DNA from: Thermohalobaculum sp050331395
GTDB taxonomy: Bacteria; Pseudomonadota; Alphaproteobacteria; Rhodobacterales; Rhodobacteraceae
Reading direction: 5' to 3'
Assembly: GCA_050331395.1 (NCBI GenBank)
Contig: JBHJGX010000059.1
Coordinates: 1 to 32,330, forward strand
DNA length: 32,330 nucleotides
Both the position numbers and the translations under genes were made by a program. Shown here piece by piece: positions 1 to 8,363 of this stretch. Below the pieces are notes generated by a model. It did no database searches. It had not been told where the DNA came from and saw nothing but the letters and a program-made list of their open reading frames with translations. Numbering within the stretch: position 1 is the stretch's first letter; each line of letters starts with the position of its first letter.

Positions 1-161
1 CCCCCCCCCCCCCGGGGGGCCGCCCGCCCCCCCCCGCCCCGGCGATCTCCGATCGCCGCTGGCCGCCCCCGCCCCACCCCCGACGGCGTCGCTGGGGGCT
101 GGCATCGCGGTCGCCAGTGCGGCTGAGACCGGGACATGGGCCGGCGGTAAGGCGCCCGCCC
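1..161. other. low-complexity G/C-rich contig edge
   Basis: The first 40 bases are almost only C with one G-run, followed by G/C-rich sequence without a credible reading frame. Nothing coding is visible before the 3' end of the argE-type gene. A perfect inverted repeat (CGGCGATC at 40-47, GATCGCCG at 51-58, 3-nt loop) could act as a terminator for that leftward gene. A weaker CTGGC/GCCAG pair lies at 99-103 and 113-117. The homopolymer run is more likely an assembly edge than biology. Confidence 0.5.
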
Positions 162-1319
162 TCAGCGGCGGCAATGGGCGATGAGCCCCGCGAGAAATCG
201 GTCGCAGGCGGCAAGCTGGTCGAGGGCGATCCACTCGTCGGCGCGGTGCGCCTCGGCGATCGAGCCCGGGCCACAGACCACGGTCGAGATACCGCCCTCG
301 GCGAAAAGCCCGCCCTCGGTCGTATAGGCGACCTTGGCATGGTCGTTCCGTCCGGCCAGACGTTTGGCGAGGGCGACGATCTCGGCCTCGGCCGCGGTGT
401 CGAGCCCGACGATGTGCGAATAGTCGGAAAAGACGATGCGTGCCTCGGATGCCACCGCCCGCATCTCGTCTTCGAGCCGACGGGCCTCGGCCTCGATCTC
501 GGCGAGAAGCGTGCGCGGATCGTCCTCGGCGATCGCCCGGAACTCGAAGGCGAAGCTGCAGCTCTCGGGCACGATGTTGAGCGCCGTCCCGCCTTCGACC
601 GTTCCCACATGCGCGGTCGTATGCGCCACGTCGTAGAGCGTGTCCCGCGCCCCTTCGGCCATCAGCCGCCGGCCGATCCGCGAGATCGCTGCGATCAGCC
701 GCGCGGCATATTCGACCGCGTTCACCGCCTCGGGCGCCAGCGAAGAATGGGCCGCCCGGCCTGCCACCGTCACCCGTTTCGCGAGCTTGTGCTTGTGGCC
801 GATCACCACGCGCATCTCCGTCGGTTCGCCGACGATGCAGCCGGCCGGACGCACCGCCCATTCGGAGATCCGCGCGAGCATCGGCCGGACGCCGAGGCAA
901 CCCACCTCCTCGTCCCAGGAAAAGACCAGATGGATCGGCCGGGCCAGCGGCGCCGCGCGCATCGCGGGGACCGCCGCGAGGCAGCAGGCAAGAAAGCCTT
1001 TCATATCCGCCGCGCCCCGCCCATGCAGGCGCCCCTCGGCCAGCCGCGCCTCGAAAGGGTCCGAGGTCCAGTCCTGCCCGGCCACCGGCACCACATCTGT
1101 ATGGCCCGACAGGACGAGGCCCGGCACCTCGGGCGGGCCGATCGTGGCGATGAGCCCCGCTTTCTCGCCGCTTGCATCCCAGACGCGCTCCGCCGACACG
1201 CCTTGGTCGCCGAGGACCCCCTCGACCCAGTCGATCAGCCCCAGATTGGACCGGTTGCTCACGGTGTCGAAGCCGATCAGGCGGGCAAGGATCTCGCGGC
1301 TGTCGGCCGGGTTGGTCAT
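162..1319 (-). CDS. argE: acetylornithine deacetylase-type M20 metallohydrolase (ArgE)
   Basis: A 385-residue cytoplasmic di-zinc hydrolase of the M20A ArgE/DapE family, expected to remove the acetyl group from N2-acetylornithine or a related N-acyl amino acid. Visible metal and catalytic residues fit the family: GHTDVV (H73, D75), GRGAADMKG (D105), WDEEVG (E137/E138), GEPT (E165) and EAHRADEW (H358). The AAHSS motif near 189-193 marks the dimerisation lid domain. Length matches ArgE. On the minus strand the ATG is preceded by AAGGAGTGATC about 9 nt upstream, a strong ribosome binding site that fixes the start. It diverges from the ABC operon beginning at 1476, so it may be a catabolic deacylase for imported N-acyl amino acids rather than the biosynthetic enzyme; the sequence cannot separate these. 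Family call is firm, exact substrate is inferred. Confidence 0.88.
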   Translation of the reverse strand: MTNPADSREILARLIGFDTVSNRSNLGLIDWVEGVLGDQGVSAERVWDASGEKAGLIATIGPPEVPGLVLSGHTDVVPVAGQDWTSDPFEARLAEGRLHGRGAADMKGFLACCLAAVPAMRAAPLARPIHLVFSWDEEVGCLGVRPMLARISEWAVRPAGCIVGEPTEMRVVIGHKHKLAKRVTVAGRAAHSSLAPEAVNAVEYAARLIAAISRIGRRLMAEGARDTLYDVAHTTAHVGTVEGGTALNIVPESCSFAFEFRAIAEDDPRTLLAEIEAEARRLEDEMRAVASEARIVFSDYSHIVGLDTAAEAEIVALAKRLAGRNDHAKVAYTTEGGLFAEGGISTVVCGPGSIAEAHRADEWIALDQLAACDRFLAGLIAHCRR

Positions 1320-1341
1320 CCGATGATCACTCCTTGTGGCG

Positions 1342-1365
1342 GCGCCTGCCCCCTAGGCAAAGCGC
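1342..1365. promoter_or_regulatory. hyphenated inverted repeat between divergent genes, possible operator
   Basis: Between the divergent argE-type gene and the ABC operon lies GCGC-c-TGCC-CCCTA-GGCA-aa-GCGC, an imperfect dyad centred near 1353. Its place in a divergent intergenic region is what an operator for a shared regulator would have, but no regulator gene is in the window and no convincing -35/-10 pair was found. A short GGCCGCGGCC palindrome also lies downstream in the same gap. Weak call. Confidence 0.2.
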
Positions 1366-1475
1366 TCTCAGGTGATAAGCTCTCGCTCGCCCGGACACGC
1401 TAGCGCGCACGGCCGCGGCCGGAAAGGCGCGAGCGGGGCCAAGGACAGAGGACCGTTTTGACAGGGATAACAGCC

Positions 1476-3056
1476 ATGACAGCACTTCGCTCGATCCTCG
1501 CGGCGCTCGCGGCGGGCTCGGCTCTCGGGGCGGCGGCGACCGCGCAGGAGATCTCGATCGGCATCGCCTCAGAGCCGACCGCGATGGACCCGCATTTCCA
1601 CAATCTGGGCCCCAACAACGCGATGGCCCGGCACGTCTTCGACAACCTCATCAACCAGAACGAGAACCAGCAGCTGACGCCGGGTCTCGCGACCGAATGG
1701 GGCCCGATAGACGACCTGACCTGGGAATTCAAACTGCGCGAAGGCGTCACCTTCCACGACGGCTCGGCCTTCGACGCGGACGACGTGGTCTGCTCGTTCG
1801 AACGCGCGCCGAACGTGCCGAACTCGCCGTCGTCCTTCGCAACCTACACCACGGGCAAGACGGTCACGAAGATCGACGCGTTCACGGTCCACATCACGAC
1901 CGAAGAGCCCTATCCGCTGATGGCCAACGACGTGTCGACGATCCCGATCGTCTCCGACACCTCGGGCTGCGACGCGACCACCGAGGCGTTCAACTCCGGC
2001 GAGGCGACGATCGGCACCGGGCCGTTCACCTTCGAGGCCTATAACCCCGGCGACAGCATCGTCTTTGCCCGCAACGAGGGCTATTGGGGCGGCGCGCCGG
2101 ACTGGGAGCGGGTGACCTTCCGCCCGATCAGCTCTGGCCCCGCACGGGTCGCGGCGTTGCTCGCCGGCGATGTGGACATGATCGCGGGCGTGCCGACCAC
2201 CGATATCGCCACACTCGAAGCCCGCGACGACGTCACCCTCAGCCAGGGCGTGTCGAACCGGGTGATCTATCTCCATCTCGACCACGACCGCGACGACAGC
2301 CCCTTCGTCAAGGCCAATGGCGGCGGCGACATCGTCAATCCGCTCAAGACCCAGGCCGTCCGGCTTGCGATCTCGAAGGCGATCCACCGGGATGCCATCG
2401 TCGAGCGGGTGATGGAGGGCGTCGCCATCAAGGCCGGGCAGCTCTTGCCGGAAGGCTTCTTCGGGGTCTCCGACAAACTCGAGCCGGTCGCCTACGATCC
2501 CGAGGGGGCGAAAGCGCTGCTCGCCGAGGCGGGTTATCCGGACGGGTTCGAGCTCACGATCCACGGGCCGAACGACCGCTACATCAACGACGCCAATATC
2601 GCCGAGGCGATCGGTCAGATGCTGACGCGGATCGGCATCACGACGACCGTCGAGACGATGCCGCGCTCGGTCTATTTCAGCCGCGCCTCCAAAGGCGGGC
2701 CGGACGGCACGCCGGAGTTCAGCTTTATCCTCGTCGGCTGGGGTGCGGGGTCCGGCGAAGCGTCCTCGCCGCTCAAATCGCTGATCCACACCCATGATCC
2801 TGAGAAGGGCTTCGGTGCGTCGAACCGCGGGCGGTATTCGAACCCGGAGGTCGATGCGCTGATCGAAGAGGCGCTGCGCACGGTAGAGGACCCGGACCGG
2901 GCCGCGCTTTTGGCCGAAGCGACCGAGAAGGCCATCGAAGACGTGGCGATCATTCCGCTCCATTATCAGGTCAACACCTGGGCGGCGCGCTCGGGCCTGA
3001 CCTACACGCCGCGGACCGACGAGTACACGCTCGCCATCGGCGTGTCGGGCGAGTGA
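1476..3056 (+). CDS. ABC transporter substrate-binding protein, peptide/opine family 5 (operon A)
   Basis: A periplasmic solute-binding protein of the DppA/OppA/NikA type (SBP_bac_5), 526 residues from the ATG used here. The N-terminus is a typical Sec signal peptide: positively charged start, Ala/Leu-rich core, likely cleavage after ATA at 21-23, mature protein beginning QEISIG. Family hallmarks follow: the opening EPTAMDPHFHN, the WEFKLREGVTFHDG segment, and LLAEAGYPDGFE in the C-terminal lobe. An in-frame TTG at 1458 would add six residues (MTGITA) and has AGAGGA just upstream. I prefer ATG 1476, with AGGG 9 nt before it and a cleaner signal peptide. It heads an operon whose next genes supply the permeases and ATPases. 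A hairpin directly after the stop may raise its expression over the permeases. The ligand is unknown; downstream amidohydrolase genes suggest a peptide, N-acyl or N-carbamoyl compound. Confidence 0.88.
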   Translation: MTALRSILAALAAGSALGAAATAQEISIGIASEPTAMDPHFHNLGPNNAMARHVFDNLINQNENQQLTPGLATEWGPIDDLTWEFKLREGVTFHDGSAFDADDVVCSFERAPNVPNSPSSFATYTTGKTVTKIDAFTVHITTEEPYPLMANDVSTIPIVSDTSGCDATTEAFNSGEATIGTGPFTFEAYNPGDSIVFARNEGYWGGAPDWERVTFRPISSGPARVAALLAGDVDMIAGVPTTDIATLEARDDVTLSQGVSNRVIYLHLDHDRDDSPFVKANGGGDIVNPLKTQAVRLAISKAIHRDAIVERVMEGVAIKAGQLLPEGFFGVSDKLEPVAYDPEGAKALLAEAGYPDGFELTIHGPNDRYINDANIAEAIGQMLTRIGITTTVETMPRSVYFSRASKGGPDGTPEFSFILVGWGAGSGEASSPLKSLIHTHDPEKGFGASNRGRYSNPEVDALIEEALRTVEDPDRAALLAEATEKAIEDVAIIPLHYQVNTWAARSGLTYTPRTDEYTLAIGVSGE

Positions 3057-3067
3057 TCCAAAGGATC

Positions 3068-3093
3068 GGGCGGGCCGGTCTCGCGGCCCGTCC
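3068..3093 (+). terminator. intercistronic hairpin after the binding-protein gene (attenuator-like)
   Basis: GGGCGGGCCG (3068-3077) pairs with CGGCCCGTCC (3084-3093) across a 6-nt loop, a 10-bp stem with one G-U pair and no U-tract. It lies in the 94-bp gap between binding-protein and permease genes, a common place for partial termination or mRNA stabilisation that keeps the binding protein in excess. A matching hairpin occupies the same position in the second ABC operon at 14709. Confidence 0.5.
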
Positions 3094-3150
3094 ACCCCTG
3101 GCCCGTTTGCGCGCCGAGCCTCGGACCGACGCGCGGCAAGGAGCGGCTCC

Positions 3151-4128
3151 ATGACGGTCTTCGTGATCCGGCGTCTGATGCAGGCGGTGCTGATCGTCTT
3201 CCTGATGTCGGTGATCGTCTTTTTCGGCGTCAACGTGCTCGGCGATCCAGTACAAAGCCTGATCTCGCCGGATGCGACGCAAGACGAGATCCAGCGCACC
3301 ATCGAGAACCTCGGTCTCGATAAGCCGATCCACGAACAGTATTTCTATTTCCTGGCGGGCGTCGCCGAGGGCAATCTCGGGCGGTCGTTCATCTTCGGCG
3401 AGCCGGCGCTTCAGCTGATCCTCCATCACATGCCCGCGACCGTCGAACTCGCGGTCGCTGCCCTGGCGATGTCGATCCTGCTCGGCATTCCCCTCGGCCT
3501 CTTCTCAGGCCTTTATCCGGACAGCCCGATCTCCAAGGGGATCATGGCCGCCTCGATCGTGGGCTTCTCGCTGCCGACGTTCTGGGTGGGGCTGATCCTG
3601 ATCATGGTCTTTGCGGTGACGCTCGGCTGGTTGCCCTCGACAGGGCGCGGGGACACGGCGGTCTTTCTCGGCATCGAGAGCTCGATTTTCACCCTCGACG
3701 GGCTCAGCCATCTGGCCATGCCCGCGCTCAACCTCGCGCTTCTCAAGATCAGCCTGGTGATCCGGTTGACGCGCGCCGGGGTCCGCGAGGCGATCGGGCA
3801 GGACTATATGAAATTCGCCCGTGCCAAGGGTCTCTCGCGCAGCCGCATCGTCGGCGTGCACTTGATGAAGAACATTCTCATTCCCGTCGTGACCGTGCTC
3901 GGCCTCGAATTCGGCAACCTGATCGCGTTCTCGGTGGTGACCGAAACCATCTTTGCCTGGCCCGGAATGGGCAAGCTCTTGATCGACTCGATCCTGCAGC
4001 TCGACCGGCCCGTGGTGGTGGCGTATCTGATGATCATCACGGTCGTCTTCGTGGTCATAAATCTGATCGTCGATGTGCTCTACTCGCTTCTCGACCCCCG
4101 CGTCCGCCTTCAGGATCAGGGCCAGTGA
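3151..4128 (+). CDS. ABC transporter permease, DppB/OppB/GsiC type (operon A)
   Basis: A 325-residue inner-membrane permease subunit of a peptide-type ABC importer. The N-terminal signature MTVFVIRRLMQAV with the first membrane helix is characteristic of DppB-like proteins. It is followed by a periplasmic segment (about 35-95) and five further hydrophobic helices. The EAA coupling-helix region is seen as DYMKFARAKGLS...NILIPVV (about 211-250), which contacts the ATPase subunits. The C-terminus ends in LLDPRVR, also typical. The start is supported by AAGGAG 7 nt upstream of ATG. Its stop overlaps the next permease's GTG start by 4 nt (GTGA), so the two subunits are translationally coupled, as expected for a heterodimeric channel. 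Confidence 0.9.
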   Translation: MTVFVIRRLMQAVLIVFLMSVIVFFGVNVLGDPVQSLISPDATQDEIQRTIENLGLDKPIHEQYFYFLAGVAEGNLGRSFIFGEPALQLILHHMPATVELAVAALAMSILLGIPLGLFSGLYPDSPISKGIMAASIVGFSLPTFWVGLILIMVFAVTLGWLPSTGRGDTAVFLGIESSIFTLDGLSHLAMPALNLALLKISLVIRLTRAGVREAIGQDYMKFARAKGLSRSRIVGVHLMKNILIPVVTVLGLEFGNLIAFSVVTETIFAWPGMGKLLIDSILQLDRPVVVAYLMIITVVFVVINLIVDVLYSLLDPRVRLQDQGQ

Positions 4129-5054
4129 CCGCGCCCGGAGACATCGCCGAAGGTGCCGTCCTAGAAGCCCCGCGCGCCCGGGTCGAAACCCCGTTCGAGC
4201 GGTTCCGCGCCGAGTTTTTCGAGAGCCACATTGCCAAGGTCGCGCTCGGGCTCCTCGGGCTCATCGTCCTGCTCGCGCTTCTCGCGCCCTGGATCACGCC
4301 CCAGGACCCCTACGACCTCGGCCAGGTGACCATCATGGATGCGGCCCTCGCGCCGGGCGCCGAAGCCTTCGACGGCTACACCATGTGGCTCGGCTCGGAC
4401 GGGCTCGGGCGCGATCTTTATTCGGCGATCCTCTACGGGCTCCGGATCTCGCTCGCGGTCGGCGTGACGTCGGGGTTCATCGCACTCCTCATCGGCATGA
4501 GTGTGGGGCTCGTCGCCGCCTATGTGGGCGGACGGACCGAGACGGCGATCATGCGCCTCGTCGATTTGCAGCTCTCCTTTCCGGCCGCCCTCGTCGCGCT
4601 CATCCTGGTCGCGATCCTCGGGCGCGGCATCGACAAAATCGTCATCGCCCTCGTGGTCGCGCAGTGGGCCTATTACGCGCGCACGGTCCGGGCCTCGGCC
4701 CTTGTCGAGGGTTCGAAGGAGTACGTCGAGGCCGCCCCTTGCCTCGGGCTCAGCCACACGCGGATCGTCTTCTGGCACATCCTGCCCAATTGCCTCGCGC
4801 CCCTCATCGTCGTCGGCACGGTACAGACCGCCCATGCGATCTCCCTCGAAGCGACGCTGTCCTTCCTCGGCGTGGGTCTCCGCCAGACCGAACCCTCGCT
4901 TGGTGTGCTGATCTCGAACGGCTCGGAATACATGATGTCGGGGCGCTACTGGATTAGCATCTTCCCAGGCATCGCGCTCCTCTTGACGATCGTCTCGATC
5001 AATCTCGTCGGCGACCAGCTTCGCGACGTCCTGAACCCGAGGCTAAAGCGGTGA
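4125..5054 (+). CDS. ABC transporter permease, DppC/OppC/GsiD type (operon A)
   Basis: A 309-residue second permease subunit. The N-terminus has a cytoplasmic stretch and a first helix around 41-57 that ends APWITPQDPYD, the usual DppC layout (OppC_N domain). The phrase LGSDGLGRDLYSAILYGLRISL (in part) is the classic start of the BPD transmembrane domain. EAA-type residues are at SKEYVEAAPCLGLSHTRI with ILPNCLAPLIV after it. LSFLGVGLRQTEPSLGVL and the terminal GDQLRDVLNPRLKR are also family features. It starts with GTG inside the previous stop (GTGA) and overlaps the next ATPase gene by 4 nt. It forms the transmembrane channel with the protein at 3151. Confidence 0.9.
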   Translation: MTAPGDIAEGAVLEAPRARVETPFERFRAEFFESHIAKVALGLLGLIVLLALLAPWITPQDPYDLGQVTIMDAALAPGAEAFDGYTMWLGSDGLGRDLYSAILYGLRISLAVGVTSGFIALLIGMSVGLVAAYVGGRTETAIMRLVDLQLSFPAALVALILVAILGRGIDKIVIALVVAQWAYYARTVRASALVEGSKEYVEAAPCLGLSHTRIVFWHILPNCLAPLIVVGTVQTAHAISLEATLSFLGVGLRQTEPSLGVLISNGSEYMMSGRYWISIFPGIALLLTIVSINLVGDQLRDVLNPRLKR

Positions 5055-6025
5055 GCCTTCTCGAAGTAAACGGGCTCTGCACCCATTTCTTCACCCGCGC
5101 CGGGGTCGTGCGCGCGGTGGACGGCGTGGATTTCCGCCTCGAACGCGGCGAGATCATGGGTCTCGTCGGCGAGTCGGGCTCGGGCAAATCGGTGACGGGC
5201 TTCTCGATCCTCGGGCTGGTGGACCCGCCCGGGCGCATCGTCTCGGGCGCGATCCGCTTCGATGGCGAGGATATCGCCGCCGCCCCGGAGGCCCGGCTCC
5301 GTCAGCTCCGCGGCTCGCGGATCGCGATGATCTTCCAGGACCCGATGATGACCCTGAACCCGGTCCTCAGGGTCGACACACAGATGATCGAGGCGATCCG
5401 CGCCCACCAGGACGTCTCGGCCCGTTCGGCGTGGGAGCAGGCCCGCGACGGCCTCGGCCGGGTCGGTATCCCCTCGCCCGAGGAACGGCTTCGCGCCTAT
5501 CCCCATCAGCTCTCGGGCGGCATGCGCCAGCGCGTGGCGATCGCGATCGCGTTCCTGAACCGCCCGGCGCTCATCATCGCCGACGAGCCGACGACCGCCC
5601 TCGACGTCACCATCCAGGCGCAGATCATCCACGAGGCGCAGCGGCTCTGCCGCGAGGCGGGCGCGGCGATGGTCTGGATCACCCACGATCTCGCGGTCGT
5701 CGCGGGGCTCGCCGACCATATCTCGGTCATGTATGCGGGCCGCGTGGTCGAGGCCGGGCCGACGGACGCGGTCATCGATCACCCGGCCCACCCCTATACG
5801 GTCGGGCTCTTGGGCTCGGTCCCGTCCGCCAACCGCCGGGGAAGCCGGCTCGCCCAGATCCCCGGCATGACCCCCGACCTGACAAACCTTCCCGAGGGCT
5901 GTGCCTTCCGGCCCCGCTGCCCGCGCGCGGGCACGGCCTGTCTCGCCGAGCCCGAAATCTCGGCGCCGGCTCCCGGGCGTCGGGTCCGCTGCATCCATCC
6001 CCATCTCACGGAGGCCGTCCGGTGA
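5051..6025 (+). CDS. ABC transporter ATPase, DppD/OppD type (operon A)
   Basis: A 324-residue ATP-binding subunit. Walker A is GESGSGKS (40-47); the Q-loop is FQDPMMTLNP; the ABC signature is LSGGMRQRV; Walker B is IIADEPTTALD; the H-loop is WITHDL. The C-terminal oligopeptide-transporter extension carries the family's conserved Cys pattern (CAFRPRCPRAGTAC). Starts with GTG at the 4-nt overlap with the permease and ends in a GTGA overlap with the next ATPase. It should pair with the DppF-type subunit to drive the permeases at 3151 and 4125. All nucleotide-binding motifs are intact. Confidence 0.92.
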   Translation: MSLLEVNGLCTHFFTRAGVVRAVDGVDFRLERGEIMGLVGESGSGKSVTGFSILGLVDPPGRIVSGAIRFDGEDIAAAPEARLRQLRGSRIAMIFQDPMMTLNPVLRVDTQMIEAIRAHQDVSARSAWEQARDGLGRVGIPSPEERLRAYPHQLSGGMRQRVAIAIAFLNRPALIIADEPTTALDVTIQAQIIHEAQRLCREAGAAMVWITHDLAVVAGLADHISVMYAGRVVEAGPTDAVIDHPAHPYTVGLLGSVPSANRRGSRLAQIPGMTPDLTNLPEGCAFRPRCPRAGTACLAEPEISAPAPGRRVRCIHPHLTEAVR

Positions 6026-7038
6026 GCGCTCCTCTCGCGGCCCCGATCCTCGAGACCCGCGGGCTGGAACGCCGCTTCGTCAAACGTCTCGATTTCGCTG
6101 GCAAACTCGCCCGGCGCCTGGGCGCAAAGGTCGCCGAGGAGACCGTGCACGCGGTCGACGGGGTCGATCTCGAGATCCGCCCGGGCGAGGTCGTGGGCCT
6201 CGTGGGCGAATCGGGCTGCGGAAAGTCGACCCTCGGGCGTATGGTGGCAGGCATCCTGCCGCCGTCGGGCGGCGAGATCCGCTTCGAGGGCCGCGAGGTC
6301 GGCACCCTCTCCCCGGCCGAGCGTCAGGCCGCCACGCTCGCCGTCCAGATGATCTTCCAGAACCCGTTCGCGAGCCTCAATCCGCGGATGCGCGTCGAGC
6401 AAATCGTCGGCGAAGCGCCGCGGGTTCACGGTCTCGTCTCCCGGCGCGGGTTGTCGGACTATGTGGACGAGGCGCTCTCGAAAGTCGGCCTCGACCCGGG
6501 GCTCAAGCGCCGCTACCCGCACCAGTTCTCGGGCGGTCAACGCCAGCGCATCGGCATCGCCCGGGCGCTCGCGGTCAAGCCGCGCTTTCTGGTTTGCGAC
6601 GAGGCGATTGCCGCACTCGACGTCTCGATCCAAGCGCAGGTGATCAACCTTTTTATGGATCTCCGCGCCGAATTCGATCTCACCTATCTCTTCATCAGCC
6701 ACGATCTGAGCGTGGTCGAGCATATCGCCGACCGGGTGGTGATCATGTATCTCGGCCGCGTGGTCGAGAGCGCGCCGGTCGCGGAGCTGTTCGCGGCGCC
6801 GAACCATCCCTATACGCAGGCGCTTTTGGCCGAGATCCCACGGCTCGATCAGCGCAAACGCGCTTTCAAGCCGATCGAGGGCGAGATCCCCTCGCCACTC
6901 GCACCGCCCTCGGGCTGCCATTTCCACCCCCGCTGTCCGCATGTGCATGCGCGCTGCCGGACCGAGCGCCCCGCGCTCAAGACCGTCGCGCCAGGACGGT
7001 TGTCGGCCTGCCATCTGAACGACGGGACGCCCCCGTGA
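6022..7038 (+). CDS. ABC transporter ATPase, DppF/OppF type (operon A)
   Basis: A 338-residue ATP-binding subunit beginning with GTG inside the previous gene's stop codon (VSAPLAAPILETRGL). The open frame continues far upstream but that part only shadows the preceding ATPase in another frame. Walker A is GESGCGKST (62-70); the Q-loop is FQNPFASLNPRM; the signature is FSGGQRQRI; Walker B is FLVCDEAIAALD, where the usual DEPTSALD is altered to DEAIAALD but keeps the catalytic Glu; the H-loop is FISHDL. The C-terminal Cys motif CHFHPRCPHVHARC is present. The DppF-type insertion between beta strands near 25-40 (KRLDFAGKLARRLG) is also typical. Overlaps the amidohydrolase gene by 4 nt. Confidence 0.91.
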   Translation: MSAPLAAPILETRGLERRFVKRLDFAGKLARRLGAKVAEETVHAVDGVDLEIRPGEVVGLVGESGCGKSTLGRMVAGILPPSGGEIRFEGREVGTLSPAERQAATLAVQMIFQNPFASLNPRMRVEQIVGEAPRVHGLVSRRGLSDYVDEALSKVGLDPGLKRRYPHQFSGGQRQRIGIARALAVKPRFLVCDEAIAALDVSIQAQVINLFMDLRAEFDLTYLFISHDLSVVEHIADRVVIMYLGRVVESAPVAELFAAPNHPYTQALLAEIPRLDQRKRAFKPIEGEIPSPLAPPSGCHFHPRCPHVHARCRTERPALKTVAPGRLSACHLNDGTPP

Positions 7039-8363
7039 CCGCCCAGGCGAGCCCGGATCGCGCGCACCCGGCCGCGCGCGCTTATCTCTCCGAAACCGAC
7101 CACGCGCGGGCGAGGGCGCTCTTCGACCGCCTCCGGGAGATCTCCTTCGACGGCGTGGGCATCAGCCGCGAGAGTTACGGACCCCTCGAAACCCAAGCCA
7201 TGGAAATGATCGAGGCCGAGGGCCGCGCGCTCGGCGCCGAAATCCGCTGGGACGCCGCACGGAACCTCCGCGTCGCGCTTCCCGGCCGCATGCCCGCGCT
7301 GCCCGTCGTCGCGGCCGGGTCGCATCTGGACAGCGTCCCCCAAGGCGGGAATTTCGACGGGGCGGCCGGGGTGCTCGCGGCGCTCCTCGCCCTCCGCGCG
7401 GCCCATGCCCGCGGGGAGACCCTCCGCACGATCGAGCTGCATGTGCTCCGCGCCGAAGAGAGCGCCTGGTTCGGCGGCCCGTGCTATTTCGGCTCCCGCG
7501 CGCTCTTCGGACAAATCACCGGGCGCGACCTGGAGAGCCGCCACCGCTCCGCCGACCGCAACCTCGCCGAGCAGATGGCGGCGGCCGGCGTCGATCTCGC
7601 GCCGCTCCGGGCCGGCACCCCCCTGGACGATCCCGCCCGGTTCCACGCCTGGATCGAGCTCCACATCGAACAGGGCCCCGTGCTCATCGACCGCGACTGC
7701 CCGATGGGCGTGGTGACCGGCATCCGGGGCAATGTGCGCCACCGCCGGGTCAGCGTCACCGGCGAGGCCGCGCATTCGGGCGCCGTGCCCCGCTGGCTCC
7801 GCCGCGACGCTGTGCTGGCCATGGCCGAGCTGCTGATGCGCCTCGACGAGCATTGGCGCGTCCTTCTCGAATGGGGCGAGGACCTGGTCGTGACCTCTGG
7901 CATCGTCGAGACCGACCCGGCCGAGCATGCGGTCTCGCGGGTTCCGGGGCGCGTCGCCTTCGCCCTCGAATACCGCAGCCAGGATCCGAAGACGCTCGAG
8001 GCCTTCGGCCGTCTGATCGCCCGGGAATGCGGCGAGATCGGCGCCCGGCGCGGCGTCGCCTTCGAGCTCGGCGAGGGCGTGCCGACCGCCCCGGCCCGCA
8101 TGTCCGAGCGCTTGGTCGCAGGGCTTCTGGCCGCGGCCGAGGCGGCCCAGGTGCCCGCCCATGTGATGGCCTCGGGCGCCGGGCACGACAGCGCGGTCTT
8201 CGCCAATGCGGGCGTGCCATCGGCCATGGTCTTCGTGCGGAACCGCAACGGCAGCCACAATCCCCACGAGGCGATGGAGTACGCGGATTTCGCCCGCGCC
8301 GCCGAGGCCATGGCCCGCGCGCTTTGGGCCGCCGCCCAAGACCCGGCCGAGGCGCCCGAATGA
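7035..8363 (+). CDS. M20-family amidohydrolase, N-carbamoyl-amino-acid hydrolase/allantoate amidohydrolase type
   Basis: A 442-residue cytoplasmic di-zinc hydrolase of the M20 subfamily that includes beta-ureidopropionase, N-carbamoyl-L-amino-acid hydrolase and allantoate amidohydrolase. These cleave N-carbamoyl or ureido groups, releasing ammonia and CO2. Metal ligands and neighbours are visible: GSHLDSV (H97), GNFDGAAG (D108), RAEESAWF (E141/E142), ELHIEQGP (H210), SGAGHD, and NGSHNPHEA (H408). RAEESAWFG replaces the more usual NEEGxRF, marking a separate subgroup. GTG start chosen because it forms the GTGA overlap with the ATPase stop; the frame further upstream is antisense-like noise. 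It is translationally coupled to a PyrE-like gene downstream. Location behind a full importer suggests that its substrate is imported. Substrate not decidable from sequence. Confidence 0.87.
   Translation: MTAQASPDRAHPAARAYLSETDHARARALFDRLREISFDGVGISRESYGPLETQAMEMIEAEGRALGAEIRWDAARNLRVALPGRMPALPVVAAGSHLDSVPQGGNFDGAAGVLAALLALRAAHARGETLRTIELHVLRAEESAWFGGPCYFGSRALFGQITGRDLESRHRSADRNLAEQMAAAGVDLAPLRAGTPLDDPARFHAWIELHIEQGPVLIDRDCPMGVVTGIRGNVRHRRVSVTGEAAHSGAVPRWLRRDAVLAMAELLMRLDEHWRVLLEWGEDLVVTSGIVETDPAEHAVSRVPGRVAFALEYRSQDPKTLEAFGRLIARECGEIGARRGVAFELGEGVPTAPARMSERLVAGLLAAAEAAQVPAHVMASGAGHDSAVFANAGVPSAMVFVRNRNGSHNPHEAMEYADFARAAEAMARALWAAAQDPAEAPE

Noticed and set aside
1458..1475. TTG at 1458 as the start of the first binding protein
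   Set aside because: It only adds six residues before the signal peptide. ATG 1476 has its own ribosome binding site and gives a standard N-terminus, though TTG cannot be fully excluded.
1569..3302. Long minus-strand open frame opposite the first binding-protein gene
   Set aside because: Same G/C-bias artefact; composition is charge-rich and repetitive, without a ribosome binding site or recognisable motif.
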